A DNA stretch of 64,000 nt, taken from Cornus controversa (taxonomy: Eukaryota > Streptophyta > Magnoliopsida > Cornales > Cornaceae). The notes beneath the pieces were generated by a model. The model saw only the letters and a list, made by a program, of their open reading frames with translations, searched no databases and was not told the DNA's origin. The stretch covers positions 35,077,001 to 35,141,000 of the forward strand of contig CM048845.1 of the NCBI GenBank assembly GCA_026545225.1, given 5' to 3'. Positions 22,140 to 33,047 of the stretch are shown piece by piece. Every line of letters starts with the position of its first letter. Position 1 is the first letter of the stretch. A program made the position numbers and the translations under genes.

Positions 22140-24071
22140 TGTAGAGACCGGAACCAAATTTGACTAGTTTTCAAAAAATTTCATCATTTTTGCTATAAAC
22201 GCATTTCGAATGATGTTTTGGATATTTCGAGAGTGGAAAACATGTTTGAAAACATGTTATGAGGTTTTTGGAAGTTTTCAGAAAATTTGGAGAAGTTTGA
22301 CTTTTTGGTCAAACCGGGGCCGGGATGCGACTTACGTGGGCCCGGGGAATCCGGAAAATTTATGAAAATATTTATTTTTGGATATGGATTAAAAGAAATA
22401 TTTAGAGTGTTAAGGAAGTGATTTCGAGTCCAACGGAGTTTTCGAGAATTAATTCGGAGGTCGGGAAGGTACATTAAGTGGCCCGGGGGCAAAACGGTCA
22501 TTTTGTGCCCCTAGGACTGGAATAAATATCCCAGGGAGATCTGTGATCTCATTTCTCACGGTTCCCTCTCTCTCTAAATATTTCCCTCTTCATCCCTCCA
22601 CCTTCTCCCTACATTTCGGGTGCATTCGGCTTAGATTCGTAGTTTGTCGAACAAGGAAAGTGTGTAGGGGATGATTAGGGCTTCGGTTTGAACCAAACAT
22701 ACTCGTGTTTCGGCAAGGTGGAACCTGCTGGAAATTTTTATAAGTGCTTGGAAGGTCTTCAATCTTGAGGTAGGGGTGTTTCTTCTCTTCTAGTTGTCGA
22801 TTCTAGGGTTTTGGGTGTTTCGGAGAGGTTTTCGGTTGAGTTTGTATGTGAGAGAGATGGGCAAGGGGCTGAATTTTTATATTTTCTCTTCCCTTGTGAT
22901 TATGCATGCTAGATAGATCCATCTTGATGAATATATGATGTGTGGGTTGAATATGTGCAAAGTGTGCAAAATAAGAATATGATTAGCTATATTGTGTATT
23001 ATATGCATATGTAGGTTATGTGTATTTTGCAGTGCAATCATATGATTATATGTTGGTTGTGCGTGTGTATAAATGGTGAATGCATGCTAGGTTATTTTAT
23101 AGCAAGTGTGTGCATTGTTGAAGCATGATCAAAATATGCTAGGTTGTGGTTTGTAGGCATATGAGAGTGATAAGCATGCCTTATGACATATATGTGACCA
23201 TGTGTTGTTTTGAATGTTAAAATGTATGCTAGGCTTGTTATAGCATTGATATGCATTGAAAAGCATGATATATGAATAAGTGCATTCATACTTGAATTGT
23301 ATGTTATCGTGTGCTTGAAAGCATTTTACATGCCATGTAGTGAGGGACATGTAAGTCGGTGTCGGGTCGGCACCTAGGAGGGGAGGGGCATCTCTACTGA
23401 GCCGCAGTGTTGCTCACCCCGCTCCCCCAAACATTTTTTTCAGCTAAGAAGCCGAGAATGGATGAAAAGAGCTTGCTTCCTTACTTGGAGTATTTTTGTG
23501 CATTTTGGGGATCTTTTGAGATATATGTATGGATTATGTTTTTGGCTATCCATGCCGGCATGTGGCATGTGGACTATGTGGATTTATAGTTCCATTCACG
23601 ATATATGTAACTTGTATATTCATTTGAATCCTATGTGTATGGTTTCATGGATTTTATATGAATTTGGAGCTTAAATGGATGAATGTATCCTTTTTGTCTT
23701 TTATATCTTGAATTCTTGGATATGAAGGTTTTGAAGAGTGGATTTATATTGGAATTACGGTTGTAGGATTTCGATGTGTGAGTTAGGTTGTATGTATGAG
23801 TTGATGAATATGATCTTTGGAAAATGAGGATGGTTCATGCACTTGAATTTTATGTGCATTGAGAATTTAGGATGAGTTTTCTATGAGTATACAAGATTTG
23901 AGACTCAAATGTGTAGGTTGATGTGTGAGTATGATATTATATCATTGGAGGATGATTTATATATTTTATAAATGATCCAAGGTGGTTTGGTTGAGATTTG
24001 AGTTCAAATTGATCTTGTAGAGGTGTTTGAGAAAATCTGGGCAGTGCATTTCGATTAATCGAAGTGCCCAT
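22140..24071 (+). repeat. 3' LTR of Tekay-B, truncated
   Basis: Aligns with 14596-16524 of the 5' LTR. It ends inside the palindrome cluster (after CGATTAATCGAAGTGCCCAT) and switches without spacer to the interior of an Athila LTR. About 780 bp of LTR end is missing, so no downstream target duplication can be seen. Confidence 0.85.
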
Positions 24072-25090
24072 TAGTGCTGTGGGAAACCCTAATTTATTCC
24101 TAATTAGATTAGGACTTTGGTGTATTCTCTTGGGGAATAAAGTGAAGAATAAGAGGCGGAGTTTAGGAGGGATTACAGGGGAGAGATTGGAGAGTTTGAG
24201 AGGGCTGAGAAGAGAACAGAAACATATTTGCAGAGCCATTGGAGAACGAAGTCATACGCATAATTCATGAAGATGATGCCTTCTTCCTCAATAGTTGAAA
24301 CTTCTTCTTCTACCATGAGTAGCTAGTTCATCCACTAGAGTTTTGATGTAGCCCTAACAAAGCATCAATGGCTTGATTGTTTTAATTATTGGGAACCTTT
24401 ATATACATGCATAGATTGTGTAATTCAGAGGATTCTTATTATAGAATTGAGCAATAAAAGTCTTGTAAATTCAATCTCAATGATTTCTTATCTTGTCTTA
24501 GATATTTAGTTGTTGTTATGGAACTCAATCTCTCTTGTTTTCTGCGATCATGAGAGCGATTATTACACAATGGTAATCACTGAATATATTGTTAAGAGCT
24601 TTGATGGATTATGCCTAGAGATGATGAACCATACTGCACCCTAGATTAGAGTAGTTAGGCAGATGGCCCATGCCAATCGAAGATAGTCCATGGCTTAGCC
24701 TTAATCATATGTTATCTTCTTGATGGATGAAGGTGAGCTTGTAGCCGCCGACACCACTTATGCATGATGTAATTCCCCGTAATTGATTCAATTGACCATT
24801 GATTGTGAAGTTAGTGGTGAAGTCAAATACCCTAGATTTCTCTCATATTATCTTCACTATCTATCTTACTTTGATTTACTTTATTTTACTTTTTAATTAA
24901 TTAGTTTAAAAATCAGAATTCTTTTCTTAAATTTAATTAGAATTAATTCCATATTCCAACTCATCAGACCATAATCCCTGAGGTACGATACCCCTTTCGA
25001 TAGCCCTATTCTGCAAGGAATTCGTTCTATTGCGAAGTATGGAAATTTTTAATTGATATACTTTTTTTAGTCATACTCACACACGAATTA
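24072..25090 (+). repeat. Truncated 5' LTR of Athila-3 (last 1019 bp)
   Basis: Collinear with 61300-62318 of the Athila-5 LTR. The first about 492 bp are missing and replaced by the Tekay-B LTR. The end reads CACACACGAATTA, with the terminal CA mutated to TA. Confidence 0.85.
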
Positions 25091-25095
25091 ATTTT

Positions 25096-25112
25096 TGGCA
25101 CCATTGCCGGGG
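25096..25112 (+). promoter_or_regulatory. Primer-binding site, tRNA-Asp type (Athila-3)
   Basis: TGGCACCATTGCCGGGG, two mismatches to the 17-nt complement of tRNA-Asp(GTC) seen intact in TRGAG-2. Confidence 0.8.
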
Positions 25113-25230
25113 ATTATCTATTTGATTGATTGGATTTTACATAATTAATTTTAATTGGATTTTTAGTGTAGGAAATTTTTATATTTTTTTTTTAATTTTT
25201 TTTTTCTTTTCAGGTGCTTTTGGTGAATAT

Positions 25231-26829
25231 ATGCAAGGTCGTCGTTCTGTAGTGATCCTTTGATACCTTTTGATCCTAAGCCTGAACGTACTCTTAGACA
25301 ACAGAAGAACATCCCTGTTGATACCATTGTGCAAGAGGAAGAATTAATTGAAGATATGGCAGAAGAGAGGAATAACAACCTTGCTCCTAATGCTGATAGA
25401 GAAAGAGCTAGATTGCATAGGGACTACTATGTTCCTGAGACATATACCTCACCAGCAGGTTTTCAACTGCCCAATGTCACAGCATAGAATTATGAGATCA
25501 TGTCCAGCATTATTCAGATGCTACCATCTTATTTTGGGCTGACTCAAGAAGACCCTTACAAGCATCTGGATGACTTCATTGAAGTGTGCTCAACTACAAA
25601 AATTCATAACTTCTCTAAAGATGCTTTCAGAATGAGAATTTTTCCATTCTCCTTGAAAGACAAATCAATGTATTGGTTTAAATTCTCTACCGGCAGGTTC
25701 TATCACGACTTGGACTGAGATGCAACATGAGTTTCTCAAGAAGTATTTTCCGATAGGGAAGACCAATCAGTTCAGACGTGCTATCACTGGTTTCTTCCAA
25801 CATGAGGGGGAACAATTTTATGAGACATGGGAAAGATTCAAGGACCTTCTTAGGAAGTGTCCCCATCATCATCGTGTGGAGGTACTTTTATGTTGAAGAG
25901 TGAAGAAGAGGCATGGACCTTATTTGAAAATCTTAGTGACAACTCTCTACAACATGTGTCCTCTACTCGTTCTAGCAGACCTGCCACTACAAGGAAGACT
26001 GATGGGATTTTTGAGGTTGGGGCTTCAGAAGCTATGCCAATCGACATTGATTTAATTGCACAGAAGGTAGCAGCAATTATGGCTGCCAATCAAACTCCTT
26101 TTGCTTCAAATTCTTCATTGCTAGGCCCTTGTGAATTTTGCTCTAGTCCTATGCATAATGTGATCAATTGTTCTTCAATGGGGTAATTTTTTGATGTTCA
26201 ACATGAGCAAGTCCAATCTACATTCACTGGACCAATGAATCCTCCACGAGGTAATGCTTACAATCCTATATTGAGGAATCATCTTGGTTTTTCTTACAGT
26301 AACCAAGGGGCAGCAATGCAACCATCATATCAACCTAGGACTGTTGTGCGTCAACAGCAATATCAAACACAAATTCCTATGGCCCAAAGAATTTCTGCTA
26401 TTGAAGACAAGCTGACACTTACCTTGTCAAAATTTGATAAACTTGATTCTCTTATAGAGACAGTGCAAGCTACGGCAGTAACAGTACAATCTACAGTTCA
26501 GCTAGTGCACTCGCATTCTCAATCCATTGCCAAACTGGAATCTCAGTTTGGACAGCTTGCTACTTCATTGAGTAGAAGAGCAGAAAGGAAGCTCCCTAGT
26601 CAACCAATTGCTAATCCAAGGGGGATGCAAGCTTCCACAAGCAACCCACACCATGAGCAAGTTCAAGCTATTACCACTTTAAGGAGTGGGAAAATAATAG
26701 ATAATAAGGTGGGTGAGAAGAAATAAGAAGAAAAGGTGACCACAAGTCCAAGTACTGAAGTTCCTTATGAGCCCAAGGCTCCTTTCCCGCAACGTTTCCT
26801 TGAAGCATCTAAATTGGGGAAGCAAGGGG
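25231..26829 (+). pseudogene. gag: Athila-3 gag, 5' part of gag-pol, broken
   Basis: ATG at 25231 corresponds to the Athila-5 gag start (62464), but one base is missing about 20 bp on, shifting the frame. Gag core words include EDPYKHLDDFIEVCS and LFENLSDNSLQHVS. The knuckle CEFCSSPMHNVINC (CX2CX4HX4C) is kept near 26131-26172. Further lesions: TAG near 25485 where TRGAG-2 has CAG, a frameshift near 25715, a deletion of about 70 bp near 25870 relative to Athila-5, TAA near 26186 and a stop near 26724. A predicted coiled-coil-like stretch (SAIEDKLTLTLSKFDKLDSLIE) lies near 26395-26560. The frame is then cut by TRGAG-1 and resumes at 38531. Confidence 0.8.
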
Positions 26830-26834
26830 ACAAG

Positions 26835-28253
26835 TGATTCGTGTGTGAGTGTGACTCAAAAAGTATATCAATTAAAAATTACCACACTTCACAATAGAAT
26901 GAATTCCTTACAGAATAGGGCTATCGAAAGGGGTGTCAAACCTCAGGGACTGTGGTCTGATTGAGTTGAATTGTTAGGACTAATTCTAATTAAATTTAAG
27001 AGAAAAAAATTCTGATTTTTAAATCTAAATTAACTAATGAAGCAATTGAACAAAAGCAAGAAAAACTAAGGAGTGTAGAGAATATAAGATAAGTCTAGGA
27101 TAATTGATTTCACCACTAACTTCACAATCAATGGTCAATTGAACTAACTATGGGGCATCATATCATGCATAAGTGGTGTTGGTGGCTACAAGCTCATCTT
27201 CATCTGTTAAGAAGATAACATATGATTAAGGCTAAGTTATGGACTATCTTCGATTGGCATGAGTCATCTGCCTAACTACTGTAATCTAAGGTGCAGTATG
27301 GTTCATCTTCTCTAGGCATAATCCATCAAAGCTTTTAATGATATATTCAGTGAAAATCATTGTGTAATAATCACTCTCATGATCACAGAAAACAAGAGGG
27401 ATGAGTTCAATAACAACAATCAAGTATCTAAGACAAGATAAGAAATCATTGAAACTGAATTTATAAAACTTTTATTGCTCAATTCTATAAGAAGAATCCT
27501 CTAAATTACACAATCTATAAATGAATACAAAAATTTCCAATAATTAAAACAATCAAACCAGTGATGTTTAGTTAGGGCTCCATCAGAACCCTGAACTAGC
27601 CGCTCATGATACGCCTTGTTCTCCAATGATTCACCACTCCAAAAGCTCTTCAAAGCTGCTGTCAAGCCTCCTGCATACTGCCCTAATTTGTCACTTTAAA
27701 TGGCCAAGAGAATACATCAAAGTCCTAATCTAATTAGGAATTAATTAGGTTTTCCCGCAGCACTAATCAGGTGGGTTTTTTCTGCTGACTTCGGCCCAAA
27801 TTTTGACCCACTAGAAGTCCGATTTACGGAATTTCAATACAAAAGTGTGCAGAATCAAATTTTGTTCGACCTCACGCAAAAATTAAGTTGATTTGCGGCT
27901 CAGAAATAAGACTTTTGTTTCATTTTCCAAAACGGGATTAAGACTGTATTATGCACAGATTTGGGCTTCAGGCCCGAAACTTTCTTAAGCAGTTGTAATT
28001 CTCTTGGATCTCTATCTTGGGCTGATTTGAGTTAAAATAAATGGTTAAATGGATCCATTTGATGTAGGCTTCATCTAACCATCTTGCATGTCTTCTTTAA
28101 AAGCCCAAAATCACGGTTTTAACTAAAATAATCATTAAGGCCCTGAAAATACAGAAAACACTAAAACGAAGTAAAATAACAAAATAATCTATCACTAAGA
28201 GAATAAAATACATAAGTGAAGAGGCTAGAATGCGTAACATTCAACGCCTATCA
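26835..28253 (-). repeat. 3' LTR of TRGAG-1 (1419 bp)
   Basis: In plus orientation it starts TGATTCGTGTGTGAG and ends CAACGCCTATCA. It is the reverse of the TRGAG-2 LTR (TGATCGGCGTTG ... CACACGAATCA). The PPT lies just inside, to the right. Confidence 0.9.
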
Positions 28254-28267
28254 CACCCCCAAACTTA
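28254..28267 (-). promoter_or_regulatory. Polypurine tract of TRGAG-1
   Basis: The minus strand reads TAAGTTTGGGGGTG directly before the 3' LTR, identical in core to the TRGAG-2 PPT (53657-53669). From 28268 to 28758 the sequence is element 3' region, matching TRGAG-2 at about 53170-53656, with no ORF. Confidence 0.8.
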
Positions 28268-29129
28268 CATAATGCTAGTCCCTTAGCAATAGAATAAAAT
28301 AAAGGAAACAAAAAATACTAACTAAACTACCCAACTTGACTTTCGTGGGAGAAACGATTGCATTTAGCATATGCAACAAGCCTTTAAACCCCTAGGTTCC
28401 CCCTAGTGGATGAATATAGTCTCGTGAGGGTTTCCAGAAATGTTACCCACAAACATTCAAAATTCTATTTCAACATTAATTCAAGAAGAAGATTACAATA
28501 CATAGTTACTAACTTGCATTCAAGAATAATTTCAAATTTTCAAATTCCATAATTCAAATCAATGGTCCTCACACATAATTCACATCAACATATCTCAAAA
28601 TAATCAACTCTAGTTCCCTCGTGTAAAGTGAACTAGCACTCCTCTCATGTAGCATAACTCAGCTCTGAATATATTAAAGCACATACCCCTCCAACTCACT
28701 AGCTCCCCTTATTGAAATCATACTTCCAAAGATGAATACATGACTTCTTTTTCATATATCTATATAACATTTTAGCATTGATTTTGAATTTCCCCCCAAA
28801 AACAAATTTATCATCTAAGGGTCACAAATGCTTAAAAAATTCATCCAATGGTGCAAAATATATATCACTATCTACGGCCTAAAATTACTCTCTTAATCTT
28901 CAATCAACGGTCATGATTAACCTACCCCATTACATTATATATTTTTATTTTTTTCTCTCTCCACTTTTATGTCCCATCCTCTCTCTCTATCTCTGTCTCT
29001 CTCCCTATCTCAATTTGGCATCTTTTCTCTTTACTCTTCTTTTCTCTCACCCTCCCAATTTTGTATTGTATCTCTCAGAATCTCACTTCCAACTCAAACA
29101 AATAATAGCTTTTTCTTTGAGCTTTTTCT

Positions 29130-29533
29130 TTGAGAGTAATTTGCTGGAGAGATCCGTGGGGTGGGCATCCTTGCCGCCGGAGGGGTGGGCCACTGGAAAG
29201 ATCGGGCCGCTGCCGTGGGGTGGGCCAGTGGATCATCCTTGCTGCCGGACGGGTAGGCAACTGGAGAGATCTGTGGGGTGGGCCGACGCAGCGGACTCTG
29301 CCACAGACGACGACGGTGGCGCTGTCGCAGCCGTTGGACTATTGGGATCATCCTTGCTACCGGATTATTAGCTGGGTTCATCACGCTTCTTTGCCACCAC
29401 TCTGGGCCGTTGCTCGATCTGGAAGAAGAAGCCGTCCGGCGTGGCTCTCAACGCACCTCCAACGGCTGCTGGAGTCGGCGTTGTTCTTGAAACTTTGGAG
29501 CTGTTACGTCAATCTAGATCTCCTATTGTAAAG
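29130..29533 (+). other. GC-rich, exon-like block with splice donor (possible captured gene 5' end)
   Basis: This about 400-bp block is clearly GC-richer than its AT-rich surroundings. It follows a CT-rich stretch (28955-29060) like a plant promoter or 5' UTR and ends AAAG|GTGAGT at 29533/29534, a near-consensus donor. It contains internal imperfect repeats (GGAGAGATCYGTGGGGTGGGC at about 29145 and 29261; CATCCTTGCTGCCGGA words). Another exon-like piece (29870-29990, ending before GTAAAT) follows. Open frames exist on both strands but none shows a domain I recognise. It may be a captured gene fragment; I do not assign a function. Confidence 0.35.
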
Positions 29534-30366
29534 GTGAGTCTCAAAATTCTTCATAACGTCATCGATTTATTTGATTTGTTGTTGAGCTTGACCTATTTGT
29601 AGGGGTTCGTCCCTTTCTTCCCCACGAAATCTCTTCCAAGTTGCTTGCATCTCTGATTTTGGGTTGTGTTCTTTCTGGGTGTATATATATATACACACAC
29701 AGAGAAAAGAATACACTATATATGTTGCAGCATCGGAAGCGGAGAGAAACAAGCAGAGTAAAAGGGGTGTTGGGGAAGAAAGAAAATGAAGAGAAGAAGG
29801 TGTAAATGTGTATTGTGTTCATAAATTTCGTATTTTTTGGGTTAGTATTACTGGTAGGAGTGAGTGGTGGCTCTATTTCGTCAGCAAAAGTGACATCGTT
29901 TCACTCTCATCGCACCAAAGAAGACTTGGAACTACTCATCTGGCGAAATCTGCTGTCCAATGGCCTCGCCAACACTCCTCCTATGGGGTAAATTATACAT
30001 ATATGTGTGTGTATGTGTATATGCTTCTCTGTATACTCTATAGTCTATACATACATATATATATGTGTACATATATTGTCGCCTGGGTCTGGCACTAAAT
30101 TTTTTGTTTGTTTGTTTATAGTAACAACTAAATGTTATTCTAAACAGAAGTTACTGCCACTGAACAGTTTGTTAGTGATGGTCACAATCAGATTATTGGT
30201 GGATTACCGATCACATAATAATAACAATTATCAGTATTCCAAGTTCCTTTTTTTTCATGTATATTCAAATATTGAAATTTTATTTCCTCTTTCATTTTGG
30301 CTGGTTGCTTATCTTTGTTGTCCAGTATTAACATCTGGTTACTTTTGCTGGTTACCTGGTTGTGGT

Positions 30367-30424
30367 TAATCTGGTTACTTGGTTGTGTATAGAGTTAATC
30401 TGGTTACTTGGTTGTGTATAGAGT
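30367..30424 (+). repeat. 29-bp tandem duplication in the Helitron-like insert
   Basis: Two adjacent copies of a unit beginning TAATCTGGTTACTTGG and ending GTATAGAGT. Confidence 0.8.
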
Positions 30425-30500
30425 TTATACATATAATATATGGGTTAGTGTTGGCTGGCAAGCATAACTAAGAAAAGGGAGGGAAAAATATGTATAATAT

Positions 30501-31734
30501 AATAGTTATAATTCTTAATTAATTTTATGATTATTTTTTGTTAAGATGTGATTGAAATTTGTTTAATTTTTAGGAATGATATATTCAAAATAATTTTTGG
30601 GAGTTTTTCCAAGCATCTTCTGTTATGGTAAATAGCATTGTATTCGGCTATTCTACATTCTAAATTGGATTTGTACTATTTTGGTTGGATTGAAGCAGCA
30701 GAGAATTGACAAGGAAAAAGGTTTGAGTTTAAGGTGATGGGTGAAGAACCATGATTCTTAGGGAATCCACATAGTGCGAGGAGTATTACATGTGATGGTT
30801 ATACCAATATAGTGCATTAAGTGGCTGGCTACATAGTAGGATCAAAATTTTTACCGTCTTGCAATTGTTAACTGGATGGTGGTTGTCATGGCTACCTTAT
30901 GCATAGCTTCCTGGTTTTAAATAATTGCTTCTGTTGTTAGATTGTCAATGTATGGCATGGCATAAGTCTGGTTGGTCTGCTCATTCTGCTTTGAACTTTG
31001 CTTTATATAACCAATTTAGTCTACAAGCTCCTGTTGATGGATTTCGACTTTATATCATAACAGGAAGGACAAGGGATGCAGGATATAAGGCACTTCCAGC
31101 TTTTGTGGATAAGTCCCAATTTTAACTCTTTGTTGATTCATAATTGTATTACCTAATTGAACCCTAACACAAACTGCTAACAACATTTTCATCACTAGAG
31201 AATTAGCATTCTTTGTTATCATTCAATAATCACTCTCTCCTCACAGTGTTCTCCACCTTATATCTTTTTTATCTTTTTTTTTTATTATTATTATTTTTAT
31301 GTCTTCTCCATCTTATCTCTAATTCGGAGATTTGGACTTCTGAATCTGAACAAAGAATGGCGGAAAATCAAATAAATCAATTGATGCTTTTAAATTAAGG
31401 TCCACTTTGGTAATCATCTCTGTTTTTCATTTTCGTTTTCATTTGAAATAGAAATAATGTTTTTGTTATGGAAGCATGTGTGGTAACGTATAATTTGTTA
31501 CATTAATTTTGAAAGCCAAAACATGAAAACATGTATGGTAATATAAAGCGTTGGAAGAATCTTGGAAACAAAAACAGAAAACTTTAATTATGATTTTGGT
31601 TTTGTTAAATAACTTCAATTACAATAGTTACAGTTCTTAATTAATTTTATGAGTATTTTTTGTTAAGATGTGATTGAAATTTTTTTAATTTTTAGGAATG
31701 AGAGATTCGAAATAATTTCTTGGAGTTTTTCCAA
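30501..31734 (+). repeat. 112-bp dispersed direct repeat pair in the Helitron-like insert
   Basis: 30501-30612 and 31623-31734 are about 90% alike by eye (AATAGTTA ... GAGTTTTTCCAA) and 1122 bp apart. About 1 kb of AT-rich sequence without a recognised gene lies between. The piece could be a tandem segmental duplication. Confidence 0.7.
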
Positions 31735-33003
31735 TATGTTGTATATCTCTTTCTTTTTTTTCTTTTTAGTGGTAACTCTTTTCTAGCTCTTTTCTTTGTT
31801 GTGCATGTTTAAAGTGCAAGAAAATGTATGATAGTTGTAGAGATGCATGGTGGGAAGACTCTTATGTACATTTGACTGAGTATGGTCACTGATGTGTTTC
31901 AATGGGTTTAGAGCTTTCCTAGGAAATCCACATTAGGTTTGGTGGTGATCATATTCTATATATATAATTTTGAGGATTAATTCTTATAATTTGGAAGATT
32001 TTCAACTTATAAAATCCTAAGTTTTTGGGAATTTTTTGGGTGAGAATAATCTAAGTTTTGGGGCTCTCATTGGTTACTCAGTTGATTTGTATTTTATGTT
32101 TTTTTTCTAAATGTAAAAATTCAGCAAATATAAAATATATAATAAGAGGTTAGAAAGAAAATAATACTGAAATCTTAATGATACTAAGTGCCAAATTTGA
32201 TATAATAGATTATGATTTTACTGTAGGGTTAATTGTATAATTATCATGAAAAATAAGAAATCGCATATTATCCCATATTCTAAATGTTTATCATATAACA
32301 ACTTTAAAATATCAAAACTTTACAAAATAGTCATCCACTCAAGTTACCGTGAAGTTTAATGGTCAAAGTACCAGAACTTATGGTCCTCAATATATAGCGC
32401 GAACAATAGAAATAGAGAGAGATCCCAAAGAGAGAGAGAGGGGACAAAGAGAGAAAGAAAAGGAAAAAGAAAGAGAGATTAAAAAATTAGAAATAAATAT
32501 TGAAGAGAGATATGTGTAAATGTATATTATATTCTTCTTTTTCTCTTCTTCTGTAAAAGCTTCAAAAATGAGTGAGAGAGTGATGAGAGGAGAGAGAAAA
32601 GAAATAAATAAATAAATAAAAAGAATGATGGGGAGAGTGAGCTGAAAGTGGGAGAGTTGGGTTTAGTACGGAGAGGAAAACATAGCATCACAACTGGATC
32701 CAAATCTAGAGCAATTGGTAAATACCAGTCGAGCTGAATAATTTTGGAAATCCAGAAGGGTCTTTTACTAGTATGGATGGTGACAATCCATTATTTTTGG
32801 ATTTGTAAGATTTGTTAGCTGACGATGAACATCAGTCAGTACTTTTTGGGTATCTCCCATATTTGTGAGATGAAATATGGATGTATTGTACAATTAAGTA
32901 AGAACATTTGAATGTACAGTTTTCGATTATTTATATAAAATTCGCTTCTATTTCAGTTCAATAATTTTTGTTGGATAGTGTCGTAGGAACGGGCAATACC
33001 CTA

Positions 33004-33004
<1 letters not shown>

Positions 33005-33045
<41 letters not shown>
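33005..33045. repeat. (TA)n microsatellite
   Basis: About 20 TA units at the right border of the Helitron-like insert. Confidence 0.95.

Positions 33046-33047
<2 letters not shown>

Larger units (their letters stand above)
14596..24071 (+). mobile_element. Tekay-B: gag-only chromovirus-like LTR element, 3' end truncated
   Basis: 5' LTR (14596-17301), initiator-Met PBS, gag with two CCHC knuckles, 3.1 kb of non-coding DNA containing a minisatellite, PPT, and a 3' LTR cut at 24071. No protease, RT, RNase H or integrase remains. The gag start (MPPRR), PBS and LTR resemblance to Tekay-C, which has a chromodomain integrase, place it with Tekay/Del chromoviruses. It is a non-autonomous gag-only derivative. 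Confidence 0.8.
28759..33004 (+). mobile_element. Helitron-like 4.2-kb insertion inside TRGAG-1
   Basis: TRGAG-2 is collinear with TRGAG-1 on both sides but lacks this block, so it is an insertion. The ends fit Helitron rules: A|TCTATATAAC on the left (28759) and CAATACCCTAG|T on the right (33004), i.e. 5' TC, 3' CTRR, placed between A and T in a TA-rich target, with no TIRs and no target duplication. Against this, I see only a weak 3' hairpin (GGG-CAATA-CCC) and no Rep/helicase, so it would be non-autonomous. It contains a GC-rich exon-like block, exon-like pieces bounded by GT/AG, and a 112-bp direct repeat. An unrelated insertion or indel in a TA repeat is the alternative. Confidence 0.45.

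Noticed and set aside
30925-31125. Small protein gene in the Helitron-like insert
   Set aside because: 66 aa without a recognised domain. A GT/AG-like context suggests at most part of an exon, so it is not reported as a CDS.
31400-31620. MITE inside the Helitron-like insert
   Set aside because: The composition looks suggestive, but I could not identify matching terminal inverted repeats with a target duplication.
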